Assembly (NCBI RefSeq): GCF_900100275.1
Contig: NZ_FNET01000010.1
Coordinates: forward strand, 62,001 to 126,000
DNA length: 64,000 nucleotides
Reading direction: 5' to 3'
From: Lentzea albidocapillata subsp. violacea
GTDB lineage: Bacteria; Actinomycetota; Actinomycetes; Mycobacteriales; Pseudonocardiaceae
The notes below the pieces were generated by a model. That model searched no databases. It was not told the origin of the DNA and saw only the letters and a list, made by a program, of their open reading frames with translations. Below are positions 1 to 9,535 of this stretch, in pieces. Both the position numbers and the translations under genes were made by a program. How positions within the stretch are numbered: position 1 is the stretch's first letter; every line of letters begins with the position of its first letter.

Positions 1-43
1 CGTGGACCCCGACAGATTTCACCGTCACCTGAGGGGAAAACCG

Positions 44-685
44 ATGCTGGCTGAATGGGCCGTCTCGCTGATGGAGTCACTGGGAGGCGTGGGCGCGGCC
101 GTGGTCGTGGGCCTGGACAACCTGTTCCCGCCTATCCCGAGCGAGCTGGTGCTGCCCCTGGCCGGCTTCTCCGCGAGCAAGGGCGTGTTCAGCCTGCCCG
201 CGGCCCTGTTCTGGACCACCGTGGGCTCGGTCGCGGGGGCCGTCATCGTCTACTTCGCGGGAATGCTCCTGGGCCGCACCAGAACTCGCAACCTGGTGGC
301 CCGGATCCCACTGGTCCGGGTGACCGACTTCGACAGGACCGAAGCCTGGTTCACCCGCCACGGCACGAAAGCCGTCTTCTTCGGCCGAATGGTGCCGCTG
401 TTCCGCAGTTTCATCTCCCTGCCCGCGGGAGTGGAACGCATGAACTTCCCGAAATTCCTCGTGCTCACCACATTGGGCAGCCTGATCTGGAACACCATCT
501 TCGTGGGAGCCGGTTACCTGCTGGGCGAGAACTGGCACCGGGTCGAGTCCTACGCCGGCGTCTTCCAGAAACTGGTGCTGTTCGCCGTGGCCGCGGCCGT
601 CGTGCTCTTCGTCGTCACCCGCCTGCGCCAGCGCTCCAAGGGCGACCCGGAGGCGACGCGGGTTCTACCGCGTGTCAGGCGATGA
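44..685 (+). CDS. DedA family integral membrane protein
   Basis: This 213-residue protein belongs to the DedA/SNARE-associated family, inner-membrane proteins implicated in lipid (undecaprenyl or phospholipid) flipping and envelope homeostasis. The N-terminal re-entrant segment DNLFPPIPSELVLPLAG and the central motif GRMVPLFRSFISLPAG, with its conserved Arg-Pro-Arg spacing, are visible, followed by C-terminal membrane spans. I chose the ATG at 44 because GAGGGG at 31-36 is a well-placed ribosome binding site; the frame is open to the window edge through an upstream GTG at 2. It converges on katG across a strong hairpin. The substrate cannot be told from sequence. Confidence 0.9.
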   Translation: MLAEWAVSLMESLGGVGAAVVVGLDNLFPPIPSELVLPLAGFSASKGVFSLPAALFWTTVGSVAGAVIVYFAGMLLGRTRTRNLVARIPLVRVTDFDRTEAWFTRHGTKAVFFGRMVPLFRSFISLPAGVERMNFPKFLVLTTLGSLIWNTIFVGAGYLLGENWHRVESYAGVFQKLVLFAVAAAVVLFVVTRLRQRSKGDPEATRVLPRVRR

Positions 686-735
686 CGTTGCCGCACAACA
701 CAACTGGGCCGTGGTGTACCGGGGCTGGACACGAA

Positions 736-769
736 GGTGCCCCAGGCCGGGGGAGTGGCCTGGGGCACC
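736..769. terminator. Bidirectional terminator between dedA-like gene and katG
   Basis: A perfect 13-bp inverted repeat, GGTGCCCCAGGCC and its complement, surrounds an 8-nt loop at 749-756. It lies between the convergent DedA gene and katG and has no clear U-tract on either strand, which is usual for actinobacteria. Confidence 0.8.
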
Positions 770-783
770 TGGGTGAGGCTGGA

Positions 784-3033
<2,250 letters not shown>

Positions 3034-3468
3034 TCAGGAACTTTTCGCGGCGGTCGTGCACTCGGGGCAGGAGCCCCAGTAGATGACCTCGGCCTCGTCG
3101 ATGGCGAAGCCGTGGTCGTCGGATGCGTCCAGGCATGGCGCGTGGCCGACTGCGCAGTCGACGTCGGCGATGGCACCGCAGGATCTGCAGACGACGTGGT
3201 GGTGGTTGTCCCCGACGCGCGCCTCGTAACGGGCGACCGAGCCCTGGGGCTCGATCTTCCGCAGCAGGCCGGCTCCGGTCAGCGCGCGGAGCACGTCGTA
3301 CACGGCCTGATGGGAGACCGCGCCGAGGTTCTGACGCACGACGCCGATGATCGAGTCCGTGTCGGCGTGCGGGTGGGAGTGCACTGCGGACAGCACTGCT
3401 ATCCGCGGGGCCGTCACCCGAAGCGACGCTCCACGCAGCAGGCGCTCGAAATCGGAAGCCGTGGGCAC
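3034..3468 (-). CDS. furA: Fur-family peroxide/metal-responsive repressor FurA
   Basis: This 144-residue Fur-family regulator is the usual autoregulated partner of katG. The N-terminal winged helix (about 1-80) contains the SHQAVYDVLRAL recognition region. The C-terminal dimerisation and metal-binding half has NHHHVVCRSCG (His89-91, Cys94, Cys97) and a second CPEC pair (Cys134, Cys137), consistent with a structural zinc site. The start is GTG at 3468; an overlapping ATG at 3479 is out of frame. FurA probably represses its own operon in the metal-bound form and is inactivated by peroxide; that is family knowledge, not shown here. Confidence 0.93.
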   Translation of the reverse strand: MPTASDFERLLRGASLRVTAPRIAVLSAVHSHPHADTDSIIGVVRQNLGAVSHQAVYDVLRALTGAGLLRKIEPQGSVARYEARVGDNHHHVVCRSCGAIADVDCAVGHAPCLDASDDHGFAIDEAEVIYWGSCPECTTAAKSS

Positions 3469-3483
3469 GGACCCACCATGCCG

Positions 3484-3510
3484 CCTTTTCTGGAGTGAGT
3501 CAAGTTAATG
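3484..3510 (-). promoter_or_regulatory. furA-katG promoter/operator region
   Basis: The 66-bp gap between furA and the MocR gene must hold the furA promoter. Read on the minus strand it contains ATTAACTTGACTCACTCC followed by AGAAAAGG, an AT-rich island in GC-rich DNA resembling the TTGACTCA-type sequence described upstream of actinobacterial furA genes. FurA autoregulation here is inferred. Confidence 0.5.
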
Positions 3511-3534
3511 AATGATGCAATTCACCCGAAGCGG

Positions 3535-4929
3535 TCACCGCCGCACGGTGGACAGCGCGTCGGCCAGCCGCCGGACACCCTCGGCGAGCACGTGCTCGGG
3601 TGCGCCGCCGTAGGTCAAACGGAGAAAACTGCCCGGTGGTTCAGCGGCGAACCACGGCCGGCCCGGGAACACCACGACGTCACGTGCGGCGGCGGCCGTC
3701 GTGAGCTCCAGGTCGTCGACGCCGTCCGGCAACGTCACCCACAGGTGCAGTCCTCCGGACGACCTAGCGATCTCCAGCTCCGGCAGGTGCTCGCCGAGTG
3801 CGCGTGTCAGAGCGTCACGCCTGGACCTCAAGGACTGCTGGAGCGTGCGCAGATGCCGGCGCCAGACAGGCGAGGTCACGAAGTCGATCGCCGCCTCCTG
3901 CAACGGCCCCGCGACGTACAGGTCCTGCCGGGACCGCGTGTTCTTCAGCCGGATGCCCGCCGGGCCGCGGGCACCGATCGCGGCGACGCGCAGACCGGGC
4001 GCGGCGACCTTGGTGAGCGAGCGGACGTAGACGACGTGGCCGTCGGTGTCCTGCGAGACCAGCGTCGGCGGCGCGGTGCCGTCGATGGTGAAGCCGCGCG
4101 CCCAGTCGTCCTCGACCAGGAACGCGCCGTTGTCGCGGACGATGCGCATGACCTCGGTACGCCGCTCCTCGGACAACACGGCGCCGTGCGGGTTCGCGTG
4201 CAGCGGCTGGCAGTAGAAGACCTTCGCGCCCGTGCGTTCGAAGGCGGCCTGGAGCAGGTCCGGCCGCACACCGTCCTGGTCCGCCGGCACCGGAACGACC
4301 TTGAGCCCGGCGTCGCGCGCCGCCGCGATCGCGCCGAGGTAGGTGGGCGACTCGACCAGCACGGCGTCACCGCGCTCGCCGAGCCCGCGGAACACCGTCG
4401 CGAGTGCTTCCTGAGCGCCCGCGCACACCGTGATGTCACCGGCTCTGAGCTCGCCGCCGGCCTCCTTCGCGAACCACGCGCGCAGCTCCTCCTTGCCCTC
4501 CACCGGGACGCGTCCCCACGAGGCGGGGCGGCGTGCGGCGCGGCTGAGCGCGGCGCCGAGCGCGTCGGTCGGTTGCAGGCCGGGATCGAGGTAACCGCTG
4601 GTCAGCGGGATGGCCTCGGGTTTCGGCACCGCGACGAGGTTGGCCACCAGGTCCTCGCCGGGCCTGCCCTCGCCGAGCGCGACGGCCTGCCACGACAGGT
4701 CGTGGCTCGTCGCCGCCGTCCGCGGGGCGACGTAGCTGCCGCGGCCGGGACGCACCTCGACCAGTCCCTCGGCGGCCACGCGCTGGATCGCCTGCTGGAC
4801 CGTCGCGGGCGACGCCCGGTGCCGCGCCATCAGCTCGCGCACCGAGGGCATGCGGTCGCCGGCGCGACCGGACCGTGCCGCTGCTCTCAGGTGCTCGATA
4901 ACGCGGACGGCTGCGTTATCCTCGTTCAT
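3535..4929 (-). CDS. MocR/PdxR-type GntR regulator with aminotransferase fold
   Basis: This 464-residue fusion has an N-terminal GntR winged helix (about 5-70: MPSVRELMARHRASPATVQQ) and a C-terminal fold-type I PLP aminotransferase domain. The segment SLTKVAAPGLRVAAIG supplies the PLP lysine. Such MocR proteins usually sense PLP or an amino compound and control a divergent gene, here the EamA exporter. The ATG at 4929 is used because the winged helix begins just after it; a TTG nine bases upstream is less likely. Its start overlaps the exporter's start, so both messages may be leaderless. Whether it keeps catalytic activity is unknown. Confidence 0.9.
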   Translation of the reverse strand: MNEDNAAVRVIEHLRAAARSGRAGDRMPSVRELMARHRASPATVQQAIQRVAAEGLVEVRPGRGSYVAPRTAATSHDLSWQAVALGEGRPGEDLVANLVAVPKPEAIPLTSGYLDPGLQPTDALGAALSRAARRPASWGRVPVEGKEELRAWFAKEAGGELRAGDITVCAGAQEALATVFRGLGERGDAVLVESPTYLGAIAAARDAGLKVVPVPADQDGVRPDLLQAAFERTGAKVFYCQPLHANPHGAVLSEERRTEVMRIVRDNGAFLVEDDWARGFTIDGTAPPTLVSQDTDGHVVYVRSLTKVAAPGLRVAAIGARGPAGIRLKNTRSRQDLYVAGPLQEAAIDFVTSPVWRRHLRTLQQSLRSRRDALTRALGEHLPELEIARSSGGLHLWVTLPDGVDDLELTTAAAARDVVVFPGRPWFAAEPPGSFLRLTYGGAPEHVLAEGVRRLADALSTVRR

Positions 4930-4951
4930 GAGAGCCAAGAGTAACGTTATC
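4897..4951. promoter_or_regulatory. Putative MocR operator: CGTTATC repeats over the shared start
   Basis: CGTTATC occurs at 4914-4920 and again at 4945-4951, exactly 31 bp apart (three helical turns), and GATAACGC lies inverted at 4897-4904. MocR-family dimers typically bind direct repeats near the divergent promoter. The sites straddle the CATG that contains both start codons at 4927-4930. Confidence 0.55.
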
Positions 4952-5842
4952 GTGCCAGCGGGGGTAACACTCGGCGCGCTCGGCGTCCTGGGTTTCAGCT
5001 TCTCGCTGCCCGCGACCCGCCTGGCAGTGGCGGGACTGGACGCGTGGTTCGTCGCGTTCGGCCGCGCCTTCGTCGCCGGGCTCCTGGCGATCGCCTACCT
5101 CGCGTTATCGCGAGCGCCTCTTCCTTCGGTAACGCAGGTCCGCCGCCTGCTCGTCGTCGCCCTTGGCATCGTGGTCGGCTTCCCGCTCCTCACGTCCCTG
5201 GCCCTCACCACGCAGACCTCCGCCCACGGCGCCGTCGTGATCGCCGTGCTGCCCATGTCCACGGCGATCTGGGCGGTCCTGCGCGCCTCCGAACGCCCAC
5301 CCGTCAAGTTCTGGCTCGCCAGCGGCGCCGGTCTGCTCGCGGTGCTGGCGTTCGTGGCCACCGGCGGCGGCTTCTCCGGCTCGCTGAGCCTCGCCGACGG
5401 CTACCTGCTGGTCGCCGTGGTGCTGTGCGGCCTGGGATACGCCGAGGGAGGCGCGCTCTCCCGCGAACTGGGCGGCGCCAGGACCGTCTGCTGGGCGCTG
5501 GTCGTCTCGCTGCCGGTGACGATCCCGATCTCCTTCTACACGGCCGACTTCTCGCGCGCCGACAGCGTCGTGTGGCTCAGTTTCGCCTACGTGTCACTGA
5601 TTTCGATGTTCCTGGGCTTCTTCGCCTGGTACGCGGGCCTGGCCGCGGGCGGCGTTGCCAAGATCGGCCAGATCCAGCTGGCCCAGCCGGTGCTGACGCT
5701 CGTGTGGTCGGCGCTCGTCCTGGGCGAACCGGTCGGCTGGCCGGCCCTCGCCACCGCGGCCGTCGTGCTCGTCTGCGTCGTGCTGACCCAACGAAGCCGT
5801 GTCACGTCAACGACAACCCTGACCGCCCAACCGGTGCGCTGA
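4928..5842 (+). CDS. EamA/DMT-family exporter
   Basis: This 304-residue protein of about ten hydrophobic segments, arranged as two EamA repeats, belongs to the drug/metabolite transporter superfamily. The family exports amino acids, metabolites or drugs by proton antiport. The ATG at 4928 overlaps the start of the divergent MocR gene within one CATG. A GTG at 4952 (V-P-A-G-V) is an alternative start that would leave room for an SD-like AAGAG. Pairing with a MocR regulator suggests the exported compound is an amine or amino acid sensed through PLP chemistry; this is inference. Confidence 0.88.
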   Translation: MRAKSNVIVPAGVTLGALGVLGFSFSLPATRLAVAGLDAWFVAFGRAFVAGLLAIAYLALSRAPLPSVTQVRRLLVVALGIVVGFPLLTSLALTTQTSAHGAVVIAVLPMSTAIWAVLRASERPPVKFWLASGAGLLAVLAFVATGGGFSGSLSLADGYLLVAVVLCGLGYAEGGALSRELGGARTVCWALVVSLPVTIPISFYTADFSRADSVVWLSFAYVSLISMFLGFFAWYAGLAAGGVAKIGQIQLAQPVLTLVWSALVLGEPVGWPALATAAVVLVCVVLTQRSRVTSTTTLTAQPVR

Positions 5843-5881
5843 CCGTCCGAAAATGTCAGACCCTCCTGCCATGCTCGGGCC

Positions 5882-6424
5882 ATGCCGATCGAAGTCGCGA
5901 GCAAGCGCCGCAAGGTGAAGCGCCCGGACGCGGTGGTCATCGACGTGACCTCCCGCGGCCCCGAGCCGTGGGTGCGCTTCAGCCCGTTCTTCCCGCACGG
6001 CCAGATCCCGGTGCCGTTGTCGCCCGGCGTGACGAGCGAGTCCGTCGAGGGCCTCTGGCAGGCGCTGAAGGTGTTCGAGGGGGCCGACGTCGATCCGTCG
6101 AAGCTCGCGGTGACATCGATGAAGGGCCTGAAGCGCACGGTTCGCCGCTTCGGCCAGGTCCGCGGGCACCGCGCGGGGCTCATCGGCGAGAGTCTGCTCG
6201 ACTACCGCACGGCCCGCCAGGAGATCTACTTACCGGCCTACCGCTGGGTTCTGGAGCACCGCCTGCGGGCCGAGGTCGAACGCTTGCGCGCGCTGGCCGA
6301 GTCCGCCGACGTCGTGCTGCTCGACTACACGACCAACGGCGACGTCGATGACCTGAGCACGCCGCTGTCCCACGCCGCACTGGTCGTCGACCACCTGGGG
6401 AGGCTCACCGCGCCCGCGTCCTGA
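5882..6424 (+). CDS. Uncharacterised 180-aa protein (DUF6939-like)
   Basis: A soluble protein of 180 residues with no signal peptide or membrane span. The N-terminus is basic (ASKRRKVKRPD), followed by a segment rich in Pro and Trp (PEPWVRFSPFFPHGQIPVP), an Arg-rich middle and an acidic, aliphatic C-terminus. It resembles a small actinobacterial family of unknown function that I recall as DUF6939, but I see no catalytic signature. It starts 39 bp after the EamA gene on the same strand and could be cotranscribed with it. Confidence 0.75.
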   Translation: MPIEVASKRRKVKRPDAVVIDVTSRGPEPWVRFSPFFPHGQIPVPLSPGVTSESVEGLWQALKVFEGADVDPSKLAVTSMKGLKRTVRRFGQVRGHRAGLIGESLLDYRTARQEIYLPAYRWVLEHRLRAEVERLRALAESADVVLLDYTTNGDVDDLSTPLSHAALVVDHLGRLTAPAS

Positions 6425-6467
6425 GAGCCGGATTTATACTTTCCGCCTTCGGCTTTGGGGGTCGGCA

Positions 6468-6815
6468 GTGGCGACATCGAACAAGCAGCTCTTCAAGATC
6501 GTGGACGGGCTCGCCGAGGCGCAGCGGTCGTCCGGCCAGCAGTACGACACGTTGCGTGTGCGCGGCAAGGTGTTCGGCTACTACTGGCCGCGCACGCAGA
6601 CGGTCGGGCTGAAGCAGACGCTGTCCGAGCAGCGGGCTCTCGTGGCCGAACGGCCCGAGGTGTTCGAGGAGCAGTTCACGTCCGGTGGCTTCGGCTGGGT
6701 CGTGGTGTACCTCGAAGGCATCGAGGCCGACGAGATGAAGGAGCTGGTGTACGAGGCCTGGCGGCTGTCCGCGCCGGAGGAGCTCGTCGCCCAGGTCCCG
6801 GACCTTGCGCGATGA
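6468..6815 (+). CDS. MmcQ/YjbR-like protein
   Basis: This 115-residue protein resembles the MmcQ/YjbR (CyaY-like fold) family, small single-domain proteins often annotated as DNA-binding but without an agreed function. The family pattern GKVFGYYWPRTQTVGLKQT, then a region ending in GGFGWVVVYLEGIEADEM and the closing helix YEAWRLSAPEEL are visible. The start is GTG at 6468. Its stop overlaps the next gene by 4 bp, so it is translationally coupled to the VOC protein. Confidence 0.75.
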   Translation: MATSNKQLFKIVDGLAEAQRSSGQQYDTLRVRGKVFGYYWPRTQTVGLKQTLSEQRALVAERPEVFEEQFTSGGFGWVVVYLEGIEADEMKELVYEAWRLSAPEELVAQVPDLAR

Positions 6816-7171
6816 GCAGGGTCAAGTTCGAGCTGCCCGCTGACGACCTCGGCCGTGCGACGGCGTTCTACCGCGACGTCTTCGGGTGGTCGGCGCAGCA
6901 GTTGCCGTTCGACTACGTGCTTGTCGGCACGGACGGGGAGCCGGTCGACGTGGCCGACGCGGACGGCGGGATCTCGCCCCGGACCGAGTTCGTGCAGGGG
7001 CCGGTGCTGATCATCGAGGTGCCGGCCATCGACGCCGTGGCGAGCAAGGTCGTGGCAGCGGGCGGCACGGTGCTCAATGCCAAGGAACGCGTGGGCGACT
7101 ACGGGTTCTCGCAGTACGTCAAGGACAGCGAGGGCACTGTGCTCTGCCTGTGGGAGTCGGTTCAGGGCTGA
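6812..7171 (+). CDS. VOC-superfamily (glyoxalase/bleomycin-resistance fold) protein
   Basis: A 119-residue single VOC domain: an N-terminal strand-helix with FELPADDLGRATAFYRDVFGW, a central VLIIEVPAIDAVASKVVAAGG and a C-terminal KDSEGTVLCLWE that ends in a metal-type Glu. Proteins of this size are metal-dependent isomerases or dioxygenases, or drug-binding proteins, and the specific activity cannot be assigned. The ATG at 6812 overlaps the upstream stop by 4 bp. Confidence 0.85.
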   Translation: MSRVKFELPADDLGRATAFYRDVFGWSAQQLPFDYVLVGTDGEPVDVADADGGISPRTEFVQGPVLIIEVPAIDAVASKVVAAGGTVLNAKERVGDYGFSQYVKDSEGTVLCLWESVQG

Positions 7172-7231
7172 CGGCGCACGCTGTTCGCGCGGCTTGACCT
7201 CCACCGCGATCGAGGGTGCAGCATCTCGGTC

Positions 7232-7903
7232 ATGAACGTGGTGATCACAGGTGGTGGCAGGGGTTTCGGGCGCACGATCGCGCGGCGGTTCGCCGAGCAG
7301 GGGGCCACGGTCGTCGTGACGGCCCGTGATCTCGTTGCCGCGCAACGCACTCGCGACCTGCTGCCCGGCGCGCACGCGTTGCGGTGCGATCTCACGGATC
7401 CGGTGTCGGTCCGGCGTTGTGCCGCCCAGGCAGGCGAGTTGCTCGGCCACGTCGACGTGCTGGTCAACAACGGCGCGGCGTTTCTGGCGGAGTCCCAGGT
7501 GGACGATGACGCGATCGTGCGCACGATCTTGTCCGGCACGGCCGGAACGGTGCTGATGACCGAGAGTTTCCTGCCCCTGCTGCGGCGTTCCGAACGCCCG
7601 GACGTCGTCACGCTCGTGTCGCTGGAAGCCGAGTCACGCAGCGATCCCGCGCACATCGCGCACGCCGCGTTCCACGCGGCCAAGGCGGGTCAGGGGCGGT
7701 ACGCGGAGATCATGTCGCAACGGCTGCGCCCCGAAGGCATCCGCATGATCGCGTTGTATCCGCCGGACTTCGACAACAGCGACGACGCGGCGCGCGACGG
7801 CATGCTCACCGCGCGGTCCGTGGCCGACTGCGTGCTGTTCGCGGTGAACCAGCCACGGGACTGCTTCATCCGCTCGTTCCACTTCGAACCGATGCCGCGC
7901 TAG
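7232..7903 (+). CDS. Short-chain dehydrogenase-like protein lacking the catalytic Tyr
   Basis: This 223-residue Rossmann-fold SDR has the cofactor motif TGGGRGFG at its N-terminus (residues 6-13), a VNNGAAF version of NNAG and a Ser in VTLVSLEAES. At the YxxxK position it reads FHAAK, so the catalytic Tyr is Phe (TTC at 7670-7672, one base from TAC) while the Lys remains. It may be catalytically impaired or have taken a binding or regulatory role. It ends tail to tail with the next gene, both stops sharing CTAG. NAD(P) binding is likely, the substrate unknown. Confidence 0.85.
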   Translation: MNVVITGGGRGFGRTIARRFAEQGATVVVTARDLVAAQRTRDLLPGAHALRCDLTDPVSVRRCAAQAGELLGHVDVLVNNGAAFLAESQVDDDAIVRTILSGTAGTVLMTESFLPLLRRSERPDVVTLVSLEAESRSDPAHIAHAAFHAAKAGQGRYAEIMSQRLRPEGIRMIALYPPDFDNSDDAARDGMLTARSVADCVLFAVNQPRDCFIRSFHFEPMPR

Positions 7904-8751
7904 CGGAACAGGATGCGGGTGATCTCGGTGTCGGTCGCGCGGCCCTCGTCGTAGGCGCCCTCGCCCCTGAGGTTGTTCATGATCGCGAGGGTGTACCGCT
8001 CGTCCTTGCCGACGAACCCGACCGAGTTCATCACCCAGCCGCCGTCCTCCTCCGACCAGCCGTTCTTGACGCCGGAGTCGGGGCCCCAGACGCCCCACTG
8101 CTGCACGGGCCCGACCGCGCGCATCTGCCCGAGGATGTACGCGCGGTCCTCCGCGGGCACGGCGTCGAGGATGTGGTTCATCAGGCGGTCGAGGTCGTTG
8201 GCCGTGCACTTCTCGTAGCCCCAGTAGGGGAACGAGGCCGAGTAACCCTTCTGTGGCACCAGATCGGTCATTCCGTACGTGCCGAACGCCGCGTTGAACG
8301 TCGCGCCCGTGTAGCGCTTCCACAGCGTGTCGGCCGCGTCGTCGTCGGACGTGTGCAGCATCGCGCTCATCAGACTGCGGTCCTCGGCGCTGAGCTTGAT
8401 CTTGCCGGCGCGGTGGCGTTCCAGCAGGTTCACGACCATCGCGAGTTTGATCGTCGACGCGGTCCACGTCATGTCGCCGGAGTGGTCGTTGCGCCAGATC
8501 GCGCCGGACTCGCGGTCGCGCAGCACGAAACCCGTGGTCCCCGGCCTGGTCTCGGCGTAGTCCTGGGCGGCCTTGATCCGCTTCTGGAAGTCGCACTCGA
8601 ACCCGCTGTCGGGCAGCGGGCAGATCCCGGGCGTCGCGACGAGAGGTGCTGCCGCGGGGGTATGTGCCGGAGGTTCCGCCGTCACCGGGTGGCCGCACGC
8701 CGTGAGGGCGAGCGCGCACGCAACAAGGATCGGACGGAGCATGCGCCGCAC
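7900..8751 (-). CDS. Class A beta-lactamase-like serine hydrolase lipoprotein
   Basis: This 283-residue exported lipoprotein has the lipobox LTAC with Cys19. The penicillin-binding fold is shown by STIK (Ser99-Lys102), SDD in place of SDN (MLHTSDDDAAD) and KNG in place of KTG (SGVKNGW). The family includes class A beta-lactamases and D,D-peptidase-like hydrolases. The altered second and third motifs and the lack of an obvious EXXLN make beta-lactam resistance uncertain, so a peptidoglycan or unknown esterase role is equally possible. An internal ATG (8742) is an alternative start with little effect on the signal peptide. Confidence 0.85.
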   Translation of the reverse strand: MRRMLRPILVACALALTACGHPVTAEPPAHTPAAAPLVATPGICPLPDSGFECDFQKRIKAAQDYAETRPGTTGFVLRDRESGAIWRNDHSGDMTWTASTIKLAMVVNLLERHRAGKIKLSAEDRSLMSAMLHTSDDDAADTLWKRYTGATFNAAFGTYGMTDLVPQKGYSASFPYWGYEKCTANDLDRLMNHILDAVPAEDRAYILGQMRAVGPVQQWGVWGPDSGVKNGWSEEDGGWVMNSVGFVGKDERYTLAIMNNLRGEGAYDEGRATDTEITRILFR

Positions 8752-8814
8752 GCTAACGGGTCCGCTCGGAGGTGGTCGACCGCCATACGGACGCGTTGAT
8801 CACGGAAAGATTAA

Positions 8815-8879
8815 GTCAAAGATATTTGACACGGTGTCTGGTTCGCTTTACCTTGGTGATGTCAGGTTTCTTTGACATC
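8815..8879. promoter_or_regulatory. Two inverted repeats upstream of the XRE operon
   Basis: GTCAAA-GATA-TTTGAC at 8815-8830 is a perfect inverted repeat with 4-bp spacer. GATGTCA at 8858-8864 and TGACATC at 8873-8879 form a second with an 8-bp spacer. Both share the TGACA/TTGAC core and end just before the ribosome binding site of the membrane-protein gene at 8892. They are likely operators, plausibly for the XRE protein encoded two genes on. Confidence 0.6.
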
Positions 8880-8891
8880 AGGAGCGGGACC

Positions 8892-9314
8892 ATGGCGTTC
8901 GAGGAGAAGCGGGCCTGGGCCTTGGCGGTCATCGCCGTGGTGGGTTATGCCGCGTATGTCGTGCTCGTCCTGAGCGGGACGGCGGGACGTCCGCTGGTCG
9001 AGGCGCCGTACGCAGGCGCGTTGCTGTCGACGATCCTGTTCGGGATCGTCGCCGGCATCGTGTCCGGGATCTGGTTCGGCATCGCCGCGCGCAACGACGG
9101 GCTGCAGGCCGACGAACGGGACCGGGAGATCGGCCGGTTCGGTGACCACATCGGCCAGTCGTTCGTCGTCATCGGTGGCGTGTCCGCGATGGCGCTGGCG
9201 ATGCTCGAGGCGCCGCACTTCTGGATCGCCAACGTGCTCTACCTGTGCTTCGTGCTGTCCGCGGTGCTCGGTTCCGCCGCGAAGATCATGTTCTACCGGC
9301 GGGGACTGCTGTGA
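8892..9314 (+). CDS. Four-TM membrane protein (DUF2178-like) paired with XRE regulator
   Basis: A 140-residue integral membrane protein with four hydrophobic helices and a charged cytoplasmic loop NDGLQADERDREIGRFGDHI between the second and third, the layout of the DUF2178 family, which is typically encoded next to a small HTH regulator. The ATG at 8892 is preceded by GGAG at 8881-8884. The frame is open further upstream but crosses the operator repeats. It overlaps the XRE gene by 4 bp. It may be a membrane sensor or immunity component; the function is unknown. Confidence 0.8.
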   Translation: MAFEEKRAWALAVIAVVGYAAYVVLVLSGTAGRPLVEAPYAGALLSTILFGIVAGIVSGIWFGIAARNDGLQADERDREIGRFGDHIGQSFVVIGGVSAMALAMLEAPHFWIANVLYLCFVLSAVLGSAAKIMFYRRGLL

Positions 9315-9535
9315 AGCCGACCAAAGTCACGAACTCCATCCGTGCGTTGCGTTTCGCGCACGGCGAGATGAAGCAGGCCGATCTCGCCACGGCCATCGGT
9401 GTGACGCGGCAGACGTTGATCGCCATCGAGCAGGGCAGGTACTCGCCCTCGCTGGAGGTGGCCTTCAAGATCGCGCGTGTGTTCGGGGTGTCGCTCGAAG
9501 AGGTGTTCCAGTACCCGGAGGAGGAAGAGCTGTGA
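9311..9535 (+). CDS. Small XRE/Cro-type transcriptional regulator
   Basis: A 74-residue protein that is almost entirely one helix-turn-helix: MKQADLATAIGVTRQTLIAIEQG then YSPSLEVAFKIARVFGVSLEEVFQY, typical of the YozG/PF01381 regulators found with DUF2178-like membrane proteins. GTG at 9311 overlaps the upstream stop, and its own stop overlaps the next gene's GTG. It probably represses this three-gene operon through the repeats at 8815-8879; that is inferred from context. Confidence 0.92.
   Translation: MKPTKVTNSIRALRFAHGEMKQADLATAIGVTRQTLIAIEQGRYSPSLEVAFKIARVFGVSLEEVFQYPEEEEL

Noticed and set aside
7900-8751. Calling the serine hydrolase a beta-lactamase resistance gene
   Set aside because: SDN and KTG are SDD and KNG and no clear Glu166 motif is seen; hydrolysis of beta-lactams cannot be claimed.
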